Origin: Chloracidobacterium sp.
Lineage (GTDB): Bacteria; Acidobacteriota; Blastocatellia; Pyrinomonadales; Pyrinomonadaceae
Assembly (NCBI GenBank): GCA_016716365.1
Contig: JADJWM010000017.1
Coordinates: 1,040,337-1,104,336 of the forward strand
DNA length: 64,000 nt
Reading direction: 5' to 3'
Part shown: positions 8,741-16,085 of the stretch, piece after piece
Layout of the letters: every line of letters starts with the position of its first letter
How positions within the stretch are numbered: position 1 is the stretch's first letter
Translations under genes and position numbers: made by a program
Notes under the pieces: model-generated
The model's database searches: none
What the model was told of the DNA's origin: nothing
The model's input: the letters and a program-made list of their open reading frames with translations, nothing else

Positions 8741-9567
8741 TGACTGACCAGATCGAAAAACCCGTCTGCATGACGATCGCCGGCGTCGACCCTTCAGGCG
8801 GTGCGGGTGTAATTGCAGATATTAAGACGTTTACAGCGTTCGGATGTTATGCGGCGGCGGCCATCTCATCGCTCACATTCCAAAATACGACCGGCGTTTT
8901 CGGATCGGTAGATCAGGATGCAGCCTCGATCAAAGGGCAGATCAGTGCGGTCCTCGATGATCTGCCCGTCGTCGCCGTCAAGACCGGGATGCTCCCGAAT
9001 CGCGGTGTGATCGAAACGGCCGCTGCACTTCTGAAAGATAGCAGCGTCAAATACCTGGTCGTCGATCCCGTGGTCCGGTCCACTTCCGGCTACGACCTGA
9101 TCGACGACTCCGCGCTTCGGGCCGCGATCGAAGATCTCTTTCCGCTGAGTTCGATCGTCACCCCGAACCTCCAAGAGGCCGAACGGATCTCCGGTATGAA
9201 GATCGACTCGGTCGACGCCGTTCGCCTCGCTGCCGATAAAATGATCTCATTCGGTGCGAAGAACGTGCTGATCAAGGGCGGCCACTTTTTTGACGATGCG
9301 GCCGAAAACCGCATGGCGGTCGACCATCTCTTCACGTCCGGCGGCGATCACCGCACCTTCGAAGCCCCGTTCATCGAGACAGATTTCACCCACGGTACAG
9401 GATGCGTGCTTGCCGCTGCGATCACGGCGAATCTTGCAAAGGGAAATAGCCTGGTCGATTCGATCGCGATCTCAAAGGAATTCGTGACCGAAGCGATCCG
9501 CACGGCCTACAAACTCGGCCGCGGCCATTCGCCGGTGAACATCCCGACGGATCGCCGCTGGCTTTAG
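8740..9567 (+). CDS. thiD: Hydroxymethylpyrimidine / phosphomethylpyrimidine kinase
   Basis: ThiD phosphorylates HMP and HMP-P to give the pyrophosphate used by ThiE. The 275-residue ribokinase-fold protein has the N-terminal GVDPSGGAGVIADIKTF segment, AVKTGML, the VVDPVVRSTSGYDL segment, TPNLQEAERI and the catalytic anion-hole motif DFTHGTGCVLAAAI near the C-terminus. The ATG at 8740 overlaps the thiE stop; the TTG one codon earlier is less likely. Genes for making HMP (thiC) and the thiazole (thiG, thiS) are not in this window. Confidence 0.96.
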   Translation: MTDQIEKPVCMTIAGVDPSGGAGVIADIKTFTAFGCYAAAAISSLTFQNTTGVFGSVDQDAASIKGQISAVLDDLPVVAVKTGMLPNRGVIETAAALLKDSSVKYLVVDPVVRSTSGYDLIDDSALRAAIEDLFPLSSIVTPNLQEAERISGMKIDSVDAVRLAADKMISFGAKNVLIKGGHFFDDAAENRMAVDHLFTSGGDHRTFEAPFIETDFTHGTGCVLAAAITANLAKGNSLVDSIAISKEFVTEAIRTAYKLGRGHSPVNIPTDRRWL

Positions 9568-9800
9568 AGCTTGTTTATAGAGATCCGATCAAAGCTGCTG
9601 CCATTTAGCCGCAAATTGGAACCGGCGTTGGCCTACGGTCGCCCTATCGGAACGATCTTTCGCTGCTACGCTGCTCCGGAACGCGCCCTCTTTGGACTTC
9701 AAAGTTCAAACTTGGCAGAATATCCATTGGCTCGCGACCTTTTAGCTTCGGCGATTGCCGGTCACGCATCTGGCCGAGCTTCTGGATCGCCATTGGACTA

Positions 9801-10571
9801 ATGGACCCATCGAATCGACAAAAAGAGCAAAGCGAATCGGCATCGCTCCGGCTTGTGTCCGATAAGAAAGACTCGCCCTGGTCGGCGGGTGTTGAAAAAC
9901 AGTTCGTCAACTTCATTTTCTTTCGCATCAATCCGTCGTGGCGAAAGCTGGACGCCGAATCCAAGAGCATCTTCAAGCGTGAGTTTCAAAGCGTTTACGA
10001 ATCGTATTCCGAAGATTTCCTGTTGTTCAGCTATTCGCTGGTCGGTTTCGATTCCAAGGCCGACCTGATGCTCTGGCGGATAGGCCTGTCGCTCGACCTG
10101 ATCCAGGAAATGACCGCGAAGCTTTTCCGCACGAGATTGGGAAGTTATCTTGAGACGGCCGAAAACTATCTGGCCATTACCAAAAAGCGTGCATTCATTG
10201 CCGACGACGGCCTTGGCGATCCGCAGAGCCGTGCACATGTGGTGGCCGGTTCGGGGAATTATCATTTTGTCTATCCATCGGCGAAGCATCCCGACTGGTA
10301 TGAAAAGCCCGGCAGCGAACGCGATGCATTGATCGAGGAGAATTTTATGGTCGGCCAAAAATTCCCTAACATCAGGATCCACTTGACTCACGCGTTCGGG
10401 TCTAGCGATCAGGAGTATCTTGTCTCGTTCGAAACCGACGAGCCCCGCGATTTCCTGGCCCTTGCCGAAGAGCTCCGGCAAACGCCGGCGAGTAAATTAA
10501 CGCTTCGCGGGATGCCGGTCTACACGTGCAGGAAAAGGCCCCTATCGGAATGCCTTGACGCGCTTGGATAG
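9801..10571 (+). CDS. Chlorite dismutase / HemQ family protein, axial histidine replaced
   Basis: A 256-residue cytoplasmic protein of the Cld/HemQ (coproheme decarboxylase) superfamily. The N-terminal half contains the ferredoxin-like start QFVNFIFFRINPSWRKL and a conserved DLMLWRIG. The C-terminal half contains YPSAKHPDWYEKP, AFGSSDQEYLVSFETDEPRDFLAL and the closing TLRGMPVYTCRKRPL. Aligned by eye with Bacillus HemQ (ERQELMRDHGMTGRKY), this protein reads ERDALIEENFMVGQKF, so the histidine that ligates the heme iron becomes Asn181. It may bind a different ligand, bind heme another way or be non-catalytic. No other heme gene is nearby. It ends 15 bases before the acylphosphatase gene, so cotranscription is likely. 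Confidence 0.82.
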   Translation: MDPSNRQKEQSESASLRLVSDKKDSPWSAGVEKQFVNFIFFRINPSWRKLDAESKSIFKREFQSVYESYSEDFLLFSYSLVGFDSKADLMLWRIGLSLDLIQEMTAKLFRTRLGSYLETAENYLAITKKRAFIADDGLGDPQSRAHVVAGSGNYHFVYPSAKHPDWYEKPGSERDALIEENFMVGQKFPNIRIHLTHAFGSSDQEYLVSFETDEPRDFLALAEELRQTPASKLTLRGMPVYTCRKRPLSECLDALG

Positions 10572-10586
10572 CCGCTTCGATCTGTC

Positions 10587-10865
10587 GTGCTGCTTGTAGC
10601 AAGAAAATTCCTCGTCCGCGGGCTTGTCCAGGGGGTCGGTTTCCGATATTTCACGCAGAGGTCGGCGGCACGGCACCAGGTGCTCGGCTACGTCCGAAAT
10701 CTCGAAGACGGCAGCGTCGAAGCGTTCGCGCAGGGACCCGAGCCGGCCGTGGAGGCCTTCAAACAGGACCTGACGGCGGGGCCGAGATTTTCGAGCGTCG
10801 ATGACATTGAAGAATTCGTGATGGACCTGACGGCCGAGTTTTCATCCTTCAGGATCGAAAGATAA
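10587..10865 (+). CDS. acyP: Acylphosphatase
   Basis: A 92-residue acylphosphatase that hydrolyses carboxyl-phosphate bonds such as acetyl phosphate or 1,3-bisphosphoglycerate. The active-site loop VQGVGFRYF carries the catalytic Arg, and GYVRNLEDGSVE carries the catalytic Asn, both in family positions. The start is a GTG at 10587; the next in-frame candidates would cut into the first strand. Its length matches the family. It lies between the HemQ-like gene and apt, with 40 bases to apt. Confidence 0.93.
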   Translation: MLLVARKFLVRGLVQGVGFRYFTQRSAARHQVLGYVRNLEDGSVEAFAQGPEPAVEAFKQDLTAGPRFSSVDDIEEFVMDLTAEFSSFRIER

Positions 10866-10905
10866 GCGGGCAGCAATAAATTCTATTAATTCGAGGCGAT
10901 TTTAA

Positions 10906-11427
10906 ATGGACGATCTTAAGAAACTTGTACGCGAAGTACCCGATTTTCCGAAGCCGGGCATAAATTTCTACGACATCACCACTTTGCTCAAAGACCCTGT
11001 GGGCCTGAAGCTTACGCTCGACTCGCTCTACGAACTTTGCCGCGACGAAAAGGTGGATACGGTGATCGGTATCGAATCGCGAGGCTTTATCTTCGCCACC
11101 CCGCTCGCCTACCGGCTCGGCGCCGGTTTCGTCCCGGTCCGAAAACCCAAGAAGCTGCCGGCCGAAAAGGTCTCGATCTCGTACGACCTCGAATACGGCC
11201 AGGACACGCTTGAGATCCACAAGGACGCGGTCGGCAGTGGGCATCGAGTGATCATCGTCGACGACCTTCTGGCGACCGGCGGCACCGCCCGTGCCGTGGT
11301 CGATCTGGTCGAAGGCCTCGGCGGCGAAGTTGCCGGGCTGCTGTTTGTCGTAGAACTGGACTTCCTGGGGGGCCGGGACCGTTTCAACGGGCATCGCATG
11401 GATTCGCTTATTCGGTACGATTCGTAA
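10906..11427 (+). CDS. apt: Adenine phosphoribosyltransferase
   Basis: Apt salvages adenine to AMP using PRPP. The protein is 173 residues, the family norm. The PRPP-binding motif VIIVDDLLATGGTA sits at about 116-129, preceded by IESRGFIFATPLAYRLG and the flexible loop VRKPKKLP. The N-terminus DLKKLVREVPDFPKPGINFYDITTLL is typical. GAGGCG lies about 9 bases upstream of the ATG. tRNA-Arg follows 50 bases after the stop. Confidence 0.97.
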   Translation: MDDLKKLVREVPDFPKPGINFYDITTLLKDPVGLKLTLDSLYELCRDEKVDTVIGIESRGFIFATPLAYRLGAGFVPVRKPKKLPAEKVSISYDLEYGQDTLEIHKDAVGSGHRVIIVDDLLATGGTARAVVDLVEGLGGEVAGLLFVVELDFLGGRDRFNGHRMDSLIRYDS

Positions 11428-11477
11428 GAGATTCTTGACATTCCGCGTTCCGCATTCCAAAATCCAAAATTACCCTG

Positions 11478-11554
11478 GGTCCCGTAGCTCAGTTGGATAG
11501 AGCGTCCGCCTCCTAAGCGGAAGGCCGCTGGTTCGAATCCAGCCGGGACCACCA
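11478..11554 (+). tRNA. tRNA-Arg (anticodon CCT)
   Basis: The 77-base cloverleaf folds fully. The acceptor stem GGTCCCG pairs with CGGGACC, followed by discriminator A and an encoded CCA. The D arm is GCTC AGTTGGATA GAGC. The anticodon stem TCCGC/GCGGA encloses the loop CTCCTAA, giving anticodon CCT. The T arm is CTGG TTCGAAT CCAG. It reads AGG codons. The scan by eye found no second tRNA in the window. Confidence 0.97.
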
Positions 11555-11556
11555 TC

Positions 11557-11914
11557 TCAGGTCCTCGAGCCTCGGCAATTCTCCACCGGAGATGATCTCG
11601 CCCGTACGGTTAGAACCGGATCGGTCCCCGATCCCGGCTCAAAACCGGCACCGTTCGAAATCCGTAAATGCACCAGGAAAACGGTTTGTGGGCTCGGTGT
11701 CAACTTTGTGGAAACCGCTGCCGAATAGTGGTTTCTATTAAATGAACGGAAGAAAACGGTGTTCAAGCACAGTGGCAGACATTTATCGCCGCTTGCACTG
11801 GGTTCGCCTCTGTTCACAAGCCCTAAAAGAAAAAGATCGGGCCGCATCGTTTTAGTACGGTGCGGCCTTTCCGCGTTTGAACTCAAGGTCCATTCGTGGC
11901 AACTTGAATGAAGA
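11557..11914. other. Intergenic region with no convincing gene
   Basis: About 360 bases between tRNA-Arg and the NAD(P)HX repair gene. A 109-residue minus-strand frame covers it but has no family features, no ribosome binding site and atypical composition. The only clear element is the hairpin at 11840-11870. A small RNA could be present but nothing supports one directly. Confidence 0.5.
11840..11870 (+). terminator. Rho-independent terminator
   Basis: The stem GGCCGCA/TGCGGCC, continued after one mismatch by CGT/ACG, is flanked by an A-rich stretch on the left and TTT on the right. It could act in both directions. It lies about 290 bases after tRNA-Arg and about 45 bases before the next gene. 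Confidence 0.6.
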
Positions 11915-13573
11915 ATGCAGAAGGTCCTGACAGCCGCCCAAATGCGCGAGGTCGATCGCCTGACGACCGAACGCTACGGCATCCCATCGATCATCCTGAT
12001 GGAAAATGCCGCCCACGCCGTCGCCCGCGTCATCACCGAAAAACTCGGCGGCTCGGTTGAAGGAAAGTTAATTCTAATTCTCTGCGGAAAGGGTAATAAC
12101 GGTGGCGATGGTGCTGCGTTAGGACGAATTTTGTCGATCGCTGGAGCCAATGTCGATGTCATCTTGTTCGGAAATCCAAAGAAAACGACCGGCGACGCAC
12201 GGATAAATTTTGATGCCTGTTCGGAGTTGTCAACCGGTAACAACCTAGGGTTCAGTTATGGATCGGACTATGGGGACGTTTTTCAGTTGATTGCTCGCAA
12301 TGCTGAACTAGTTTCATGTGTCGTAGACGCGATTTTTGGAACCGGACTTTCAAAGCCTATCGACGAAAACGCATTTGCCATTTTAAATGGCTTTACGCAT
12401 CCGGTAAAAGTCGCGATCGATCTTCCCTCTGGATTGTACGCGGATGAAGCCAGCGCGAGCCCTTTTCAATTTACGGCAGGGGTCACGGTGACCTTTACGG
12501 CTCCAAAAATAGCTAATATTCTGCCGCCTGCTTCGAATTTCAACGGGGAACTGGTGGTTGCGAACATTGGGTCTCCGCAGATATTGGTCGACGAACAGCC
12601 GTCGCAGCTTTTTCTAGCCGAACGAAATGATGCGGCGCGGTGGCTGCAGCAGACGGAATTTTCGAGCGATTCTTACAAGAACAAACGCGGGCACGTGTTG
12701 ATCGTCGCCGGGTCGAAGGACTACTCGGGTGCGGCGGCATTGGCGGCGAATTCGGCAATGCGTTCCGGTGTGGGCCTGACGACGCTGGCATGTCCCACGA
12801 ATGCGAAGGAGCTGATCGCCTCGCGCCTGCTTCCTGAGGTAATTCTTTCCACAGTCGAGTCCGACGAGTTCGCCGGCCATCTTGAACGGGCCGATGCAGT
12901 CGCGGTCGGCTGCGGGCTGGATCCCGACGATCCGAAGATCGAAACTCTCGTCCGCGACATTGTTGAGAATAGAAAAACGCCCGTGATCGTTGATGCCAGT
13001 GCTTTGCTGTTCTTCGCGCAAATGCAGAAGCCCGCGCGTGAGCAAGGGCTTAACATCCAAGCTGACACTGAAGCTCCTGCCGATGCGCCGGCTTCTGCCC
13101 CCTTGATCCTCACCCCACACGAGGGCGAATTCCTGCGGCTTCTTGGCAGCGAGAAAGAGAACCACCCGGTCGGCGAAACGCCGCCACCCCTCCTTCGTAA
13201 GGAGGGGAGCCTGATCGAGGACCGTGTCGCCTCCGTCCGAGAGTTTTCGCAGAAGAACAACGTGATCCTCGTCCTGAAAGGCGAGCGCGTTCTTATCGGA
13301 GCACCTGACGGCCGTGTGGTCGTCAATCCAACGGGAAATTCAGGCCTCGGCAAGGCCGGCAATGGCGACACGCTGGCGGGCATTCTCGCGGGCTTTGTCG
13401 CCCAAGCGGCGAAGATGAAAATAGACATCTTCGAAACCGCCGTCGCCGCCGTTTACATCGCCGGGATGGCCGGTGATCTTGCCGAACAGAAATGGGGCAA
13501 ACGCGTGATGACCGCCTCGGACGTCCGCGAGTGTCTGGCCGAAACGTTTAGAACACTTGAGAGCGGTGACTGA
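11915..13573 (+). CDS. nnr: Bifunctional NAD(P)H-hydrate epimerase / ADP-dependent dehydratase
   Basis: This 552-residue protein repairs hydrated NADH and NADPH. Residues about 1-220 are the YjeF-N epimerase, with KGNNGGDGAALGR and the VDAIFGTGLSKP and AIDLPSGLYAD segments. Residues about 235-552 are the ribokinase-like dehydratase, with GHVLIVAGSKDYSGAAALAA, LTPHEGEFLRLLG, VLKGERVLIG and the catalytic GKAGNGDTLAGILAGF. Two oddities are visible. First, about 20 extra residues between LTPHEGEF and VLKGE (around 415-435) include PPPLLRKEGS, encoded by a palindromic repeat at 13187-13207. Second, about 12060-12560 has clearly lower GC and different codon choice from the rest. The start MQKVLTAAQMREVDR is the standard family N-terminus. 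Confidence 0.94.
   Translation: MQKVLTAAQMREVDRLTTERYGIPSIILMENAAHAVARVITEKLGGSVEGKLILILCGKGNNGGDGAALGRILSIAGANVDVILFGNPKKTTGDARINFDACSELSTGNNLGFSYGSDYGDVFQLIARNAELVSCVVDAIFGTGLSKPIDENAFAILNGFTHPVKVAIDLPSGLYADEASASPFQFTAGVTVTFTAPKIANILPPASNFNGELVVANIGSPQILVDEQPSQLFLAERNDAARWLQQTEFSSDSYKNKRGHVLIVAGSKDYSGAAALAANSAMRSGVGLTTLACPTNAKELIASRLLPEVILSTVESDEFAGHLERADAVAVGCGLDPDDPKIETLVRDIVENRKTPVIVDASALLFFAQMQKPAREQGLNIQADTEAPADAPASAPLILTPHEGEFLRLLGSEKENHPVGETPPPLLRKEGSLIEDRVASVREFSQKNNVILVLKGERVLIGAPDGRVVVNPTGNSGLGKAGNGDTLAGILAGFVAQAAKMKIDIFETAVAAVYIAGMAGDLAEQKWGKRVMTASDVRECLAETFRTLESGD
13187..13207. repeat. Palindromic repeat inside the nnr coding sequence
   Basis: A perfect 9-base inverted repeat, CCCCTCCTT and AAGGAGGGG, is separated by CGT. 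It lies in frame within the dehydratase domain and encodes part of PPPLLRKEGS. Palindromes of this CTCCTT/AAGGAG type are common intergenic repeats in many bacteria, which suggests insertion into the gene. Confidence 0.6.
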
Positions 13574-13596
13574 TCGGCTGGTTCGGTTTCTTTCTA

Positions 13597-13652
13597 CTTT
13601 TCTTCTTTCGTGGATAAATTCTTTAGGAGATGTATCCACGAAAGAAGAAAAG
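13597..13652. repeat. 20-base perfect inverted repeat
   Basis: Arms 13597-13616 and 13633-13652 are exact reverse complements with a 16-base spacer. The left arm is pyrimidine-rich (CTTTTCTTCTTTCG then TGGATA). It lies between the nnr stop (13573) and the SnoaL-like gene start (13678). No T-run follows on the plus strand, so it is not a standard terminator for nnr. It could be a small mobile palindrome. Confidence 0.7.
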
Positions 13653-13677
13653 AAGCGAGGAAGAGAGAAAAGAAGAA

Positions 13678-14085
13678 ATGGATTCCAAACAACTTCTTCA
13701 AAATTGGATCGATGCATTTCAGGCTTGCGACGGGGATGCGGTGGCCGACTGCTACGCGGATGATGCGCTCAATCTACAGGTCGCGATCGGTGAGCCGGAC
13801 GTCGGCAAAGAGTCGATACGGGCGGGCAATATCGCTTTCTTCACGGCGTTTCCCGACGCCTGGTCGCGTGTCGAGAACCTGATCGGAGACGGCGACCGTG
13901 CCGCGTGGGAATGGATCGGCGGCGGCACCTGGACGGGCGAATTCGCCGGCCATCAGCCGACCGGCCGCAGCTTTGAGATCCGCGGATGCGGCTTCTTTCG
14001 ATTCCGCGATGGCAAGATCGTCGAGCAGCACGGCTATTGGGATAAACACTCATGGTTCTCGCAGATAGGGCTGCCGGTCGAATGA
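13678..14085 (+). CDS. SnoaL-like / NTF2-fold protein
   Basis: A 135-residue protein of the SnoaL-like polyketide cyclase/ester cyclase family (NTF2 fold). It has the opening LLQNWIDAFQACDGDAVADCYADDA, GKESIRAGNIAFFTAFPDAW in the middle, and the WTGEFAGHQPTGRSFEIRGCGFFRFRDGKIVEQHGYWD ending that is typical of the group. The start at 13678 is chosen because the 16 codons upstream are a lysine/glutamate-rich readthrough of the palindrome. Such proteins bind small hydrophobic ligands or carry out isomerase or hydrolase chemistry, and the substrate cannot be read. Its stop overlaps the tsaE start, so the two are translationally coupled. Confidence 0.82.
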   Translation: MDSKQLLQNWIDAFQACDGDAVADCYADDALNLQVAIGEPDVGKESIRAGNIAFFTAFPDAWSRVENLIGDGDRAAWEWIGGGTWTGEFAGHQPTGRSFEIRGCGFFRFRDGKIVEQHGYWDKHSWFSQIGLPVE

Positions 14086-14541
14086 TGGAAGAGTACGCTT
14101 GCGATACGCCCGAAGCGACCTTCGAATTGGGCCAGCGGTTTGGCGGCCGCCTTCGCGGCGGCGACATCGTCCTGCTCCGCGGCGGCCTTGGCGCAGGGAA
14201 AACGCTGTTCACAAAAGGCGTCTTGAGCGGTCTTGGTTTCGATCCGGATGAGGTCACCAGCCCGAGCTTCACGCTGGTGAATCTTTACAAGGCCCTCGAA
14301 TACAACGTCTATCACATTGACCTCTGGCGGGTGGACGAAGGCTCGGATGCGGCGTTTGCCGTCGGCCTGCACGAGATCCTTGAGGAGCCAGAACGCGATC
14401 GTTATCGTCGAATGGGCCGAGCGGCTGGATGAGATCGACGTTCCCGGCCGGCGATATGTCATCGATATCGAGGGCGACGGCGACGACCCGCGTAAGATCA
14501 CGATCTCAAACCCGGAACAAAATACCGCCGCCGCGGTCTAA
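14082..14541 (+). CDS. tsaE: tRNA threonylcarbamoyladenosine biosynthesis ATPase TsaE, frameshifted
   Basis: TsaE is the ATPase that works with TsaB and TsaD to make t6A37 in tRNAs. The Walker A GGLGAGKTLFTKG, TSPSFTLVNLY and YHIDLWRVDEG are intact in the first frame up to GLHEILEE. The rest of the conserved protein, QNAIVIVEWAERL through RKITISN, continues in the next frame. One C too many in CC at 14388-14389 explains the break, because removing it restores a continuous family-like protein of about 152 residues. TsaE is usually essential, so I favour a sequencing error over a pseudogene. The start at 14082 or 14085 overlaps the upstream stop. Confidence 0.85.
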
Positions 14542-14548
14542 GTCTTTG

Positions 14549-15565
14549 ATGCGGCTGATCGCCTTAATTTCATTGCTGCTGCTAACGGCATGTTCGATGC
14601 CGTCGCCGTCGGCGTCGAATGCCGCCGAAACGGGAAAGATCGATGAGCGGGTCGAACGGCTGATCCTGCAAAAGGAGGCTATCGTTCCTTTCTTCGAACC
14701 GATGAAGATCCGCGAGGGCGACTGGCTCGATTCGCAGCGAGAATCCGGCGAGACCTTCGAAGAATACGCAGCTTCGTCGCCTACGCTGCCGACCGCAGAG
14801 CGGCGGACCATCTATGTTCAGCCCGTCGGCCGATTCACTGCCGAGCAAAAGCGCGCCGTCTCCCTGGCCGCCGATTTTATGACGGCTTTTTACGATCTAC
14901 CGGTAAGGCTGAATCCGGAGATGCCGCTCGGCAGCGTGCCGAAAGACAAGCAGCGTCGCATCGAATATCGCAACAACCTGCAGATCCGGACGGCCTATTT
15001 CCTCGACGACCTCCTGCCTAAAATGCTGCCCAAGGACGCCGCCGCGCTGATAGCGTTCACGAATTACGATCTTTACCCGGGCGACACGTGGCATTTCGTG
15101 TTCGGGCAGGCGATGCTGACCGAGAGGGTCGGGGTCTATTCGCTTTATCGTTTGTCCGATATGACGCTCGAGCAGGACAACGACAAGGACCGGCTTCTCC
15201 TCCGCACCCTAAAGATCGCGACGCACGAAACCGGGCATATGTTCTCGATGAAGCACTGCATCAAGTACGAATGCCTTATGTCCGGGACCAACCACCTTGC
15301 CGAAACGGACCGCCGTCCGCTGGACAATTGCCCGGAATGCATGGCAAAGGTCGCCTGGGCGATGAATTATGACCCGGCCGAGCGTTACCAAAAACTCGCC
15401 GCATTTTGGCAAACGAACGGCCGGCCCGAAGAGGCGAAAGTGCTCCTCGAAAAGGCCGCGGCGATAAATACGGTTAAAGTGATTCTTGGCCGCAGTTCGG
15501 CGCGCAAGATGTTCCATCGATGCAGAGAACAGATAATTCAACGATCCACGAGCCAAGCATCGTGA
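14549..15565 (+). CDS. Archaemetzincin-like metalloprotease, lipoprotein
   Basis: A 338-residue exported protein. The start at 14549 gives a clean lipoprotein signal, MRLIALISLLLLTAC, with Cys as the lipidation site. The zinc site is HETGHMFSMKH followed by C-IKYE-C-LM and, 16 residues later, CPEC. That matches the archaemetzincin (AMZ, peptidase M54) pattern HExxHxxGxxHCx4CxM...CxxC, except that the conserved Gly is Ser. The preceding GDTWHFVFGQAMLTERVGVYSLYR is also AMZ-like. It should be a membrane-anchored zinc peptidase with an unknown substrate. The last 46 bases overlap the next gene in another frame. It follows tsaE by 7 bases. Confidence 0.83.
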   Translation: MRLIALISLLLLTACSMPSPSASNAAETGKIDERVERLILQKEAIVPFFEPMKIREGDWLDSQRESGETFEEYAASSPTLPTAERRTIYVQPVGRFTAEQKRAVSLAADFMTAFYDLPVRLNPEMPLGSVPKDKQRRIEYRNNLQIRTAYFLDDLLPKMLPKDAAALIAFTNYDLYPGDTWHFVFGQAMLTERVGVYSLYRLSDMTLEQDNDKDRLLLRTLKIATHETGHMFSMKHCIKYECLMSGTNHLAETDRRPLDNCPECMAKVAWAMNYDPAERYQKLAAFWQTNGRPEEAKVLLEKAAAINTVKVILGRSSARKMFHRCREQIIQRSTSQAS

Positions 15566-16008
15566 TCAGAAAATCGGCTCGCGTGCTTGAGCTTTTTGAC
15601 GGCGATCGACTGGCCCATTCGTTTCCCGTCGTACTCGGCTTTTCGCCCGATCTCGACAAGGAACGCGAGGGCGACGGCAGAACGCCCGAGGGCGAGTACC
15701 TGATCGTCGTCAAGAATCCCGAAAGCTCGTTTCACTTATCGCTCGGCATCAATTATCCAGGCCCCAAGGATGCCGAGGCAGGGTTCGCCGCCGGGCTTAT
15801 CACGCAAGCGGAATATCACGAGATCCTAGATGCGGCCGAAAACCGCAAATTGCCGCCCCAGAAAACGGCCCTTGGCGGCGAGATCTACATCCACGGCGGC
15901 GGATGCGACGGAGACTGGACCCGCGGCTGCATTGCCCTGGACAACTCCGCGATGACCGAATTATTCGACGCGGTGCCGGTCGGGACCGGCGTTCGCATCG
16001 TCCCGTAG
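15520..16008 (+). CDS. L,D-transpeptidase (YkuD family)
   Basis: A 162-residue YkuD-domain protein. The catalytic motif is intact: HGGGCDGDWTRGCIALDN near 127-144, with the His, the conserved Gly and the nucleophilic Cys. LDKEREGDGRTPEGEYLI upstream is the typical substrate-groove strand. Such enzymes form 3-3 cross-links in peptidoglycan or attach proteins to it. No signal peptide is seen from the ATG at 15520, which lies inside the previous gene, so export may need a missed upstream start or another route. The pairing with the lipoprotein metalloprotease suggests joint action at the cell wall, which is inference. Confidence 0.88.
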   Translation: MQRTDNSTIHEPSIVIRKSARVLELFDGDRLAHSFPVVLGFSPDLDKEREGDGRTPEGEYLIVVKNPESSFHLSLGINYPGPKDAEAGFAAGLITQAEYHEILDAAENRKLPPQKTALGGEIYIHGGGCDGDWTRGCIALDNSAMTELFDAVPVGTGVRIVP

Positions 16009-16067
16009 GTTCTGCGCGGCGTCCCGAACTGCGGGACAAAATCTATCTATGCTCCAGGCGCATCGGT

Positions 16068-16073
16068 TATAAT
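16068..16073 (+). promoter_or_regulatory. Minus-10 element of ppk
   Basis: A perfect TATAAT ends 12 bases before the ppk ATG at 16086. No convincing minus-35 or Shine-Dalgarno is visible. The message would have a leader of only about five bases. Confidence 0.4.
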
Positions 16074-16085
16074 CACATTGCCTGT

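Noticed and set aside
9571..9801. 76-codon frame between thiD and the HemQ-like gene
   Set aside because: TTG start, no ribosome binding site, no recognisable family; ordinary intergenic sequence.
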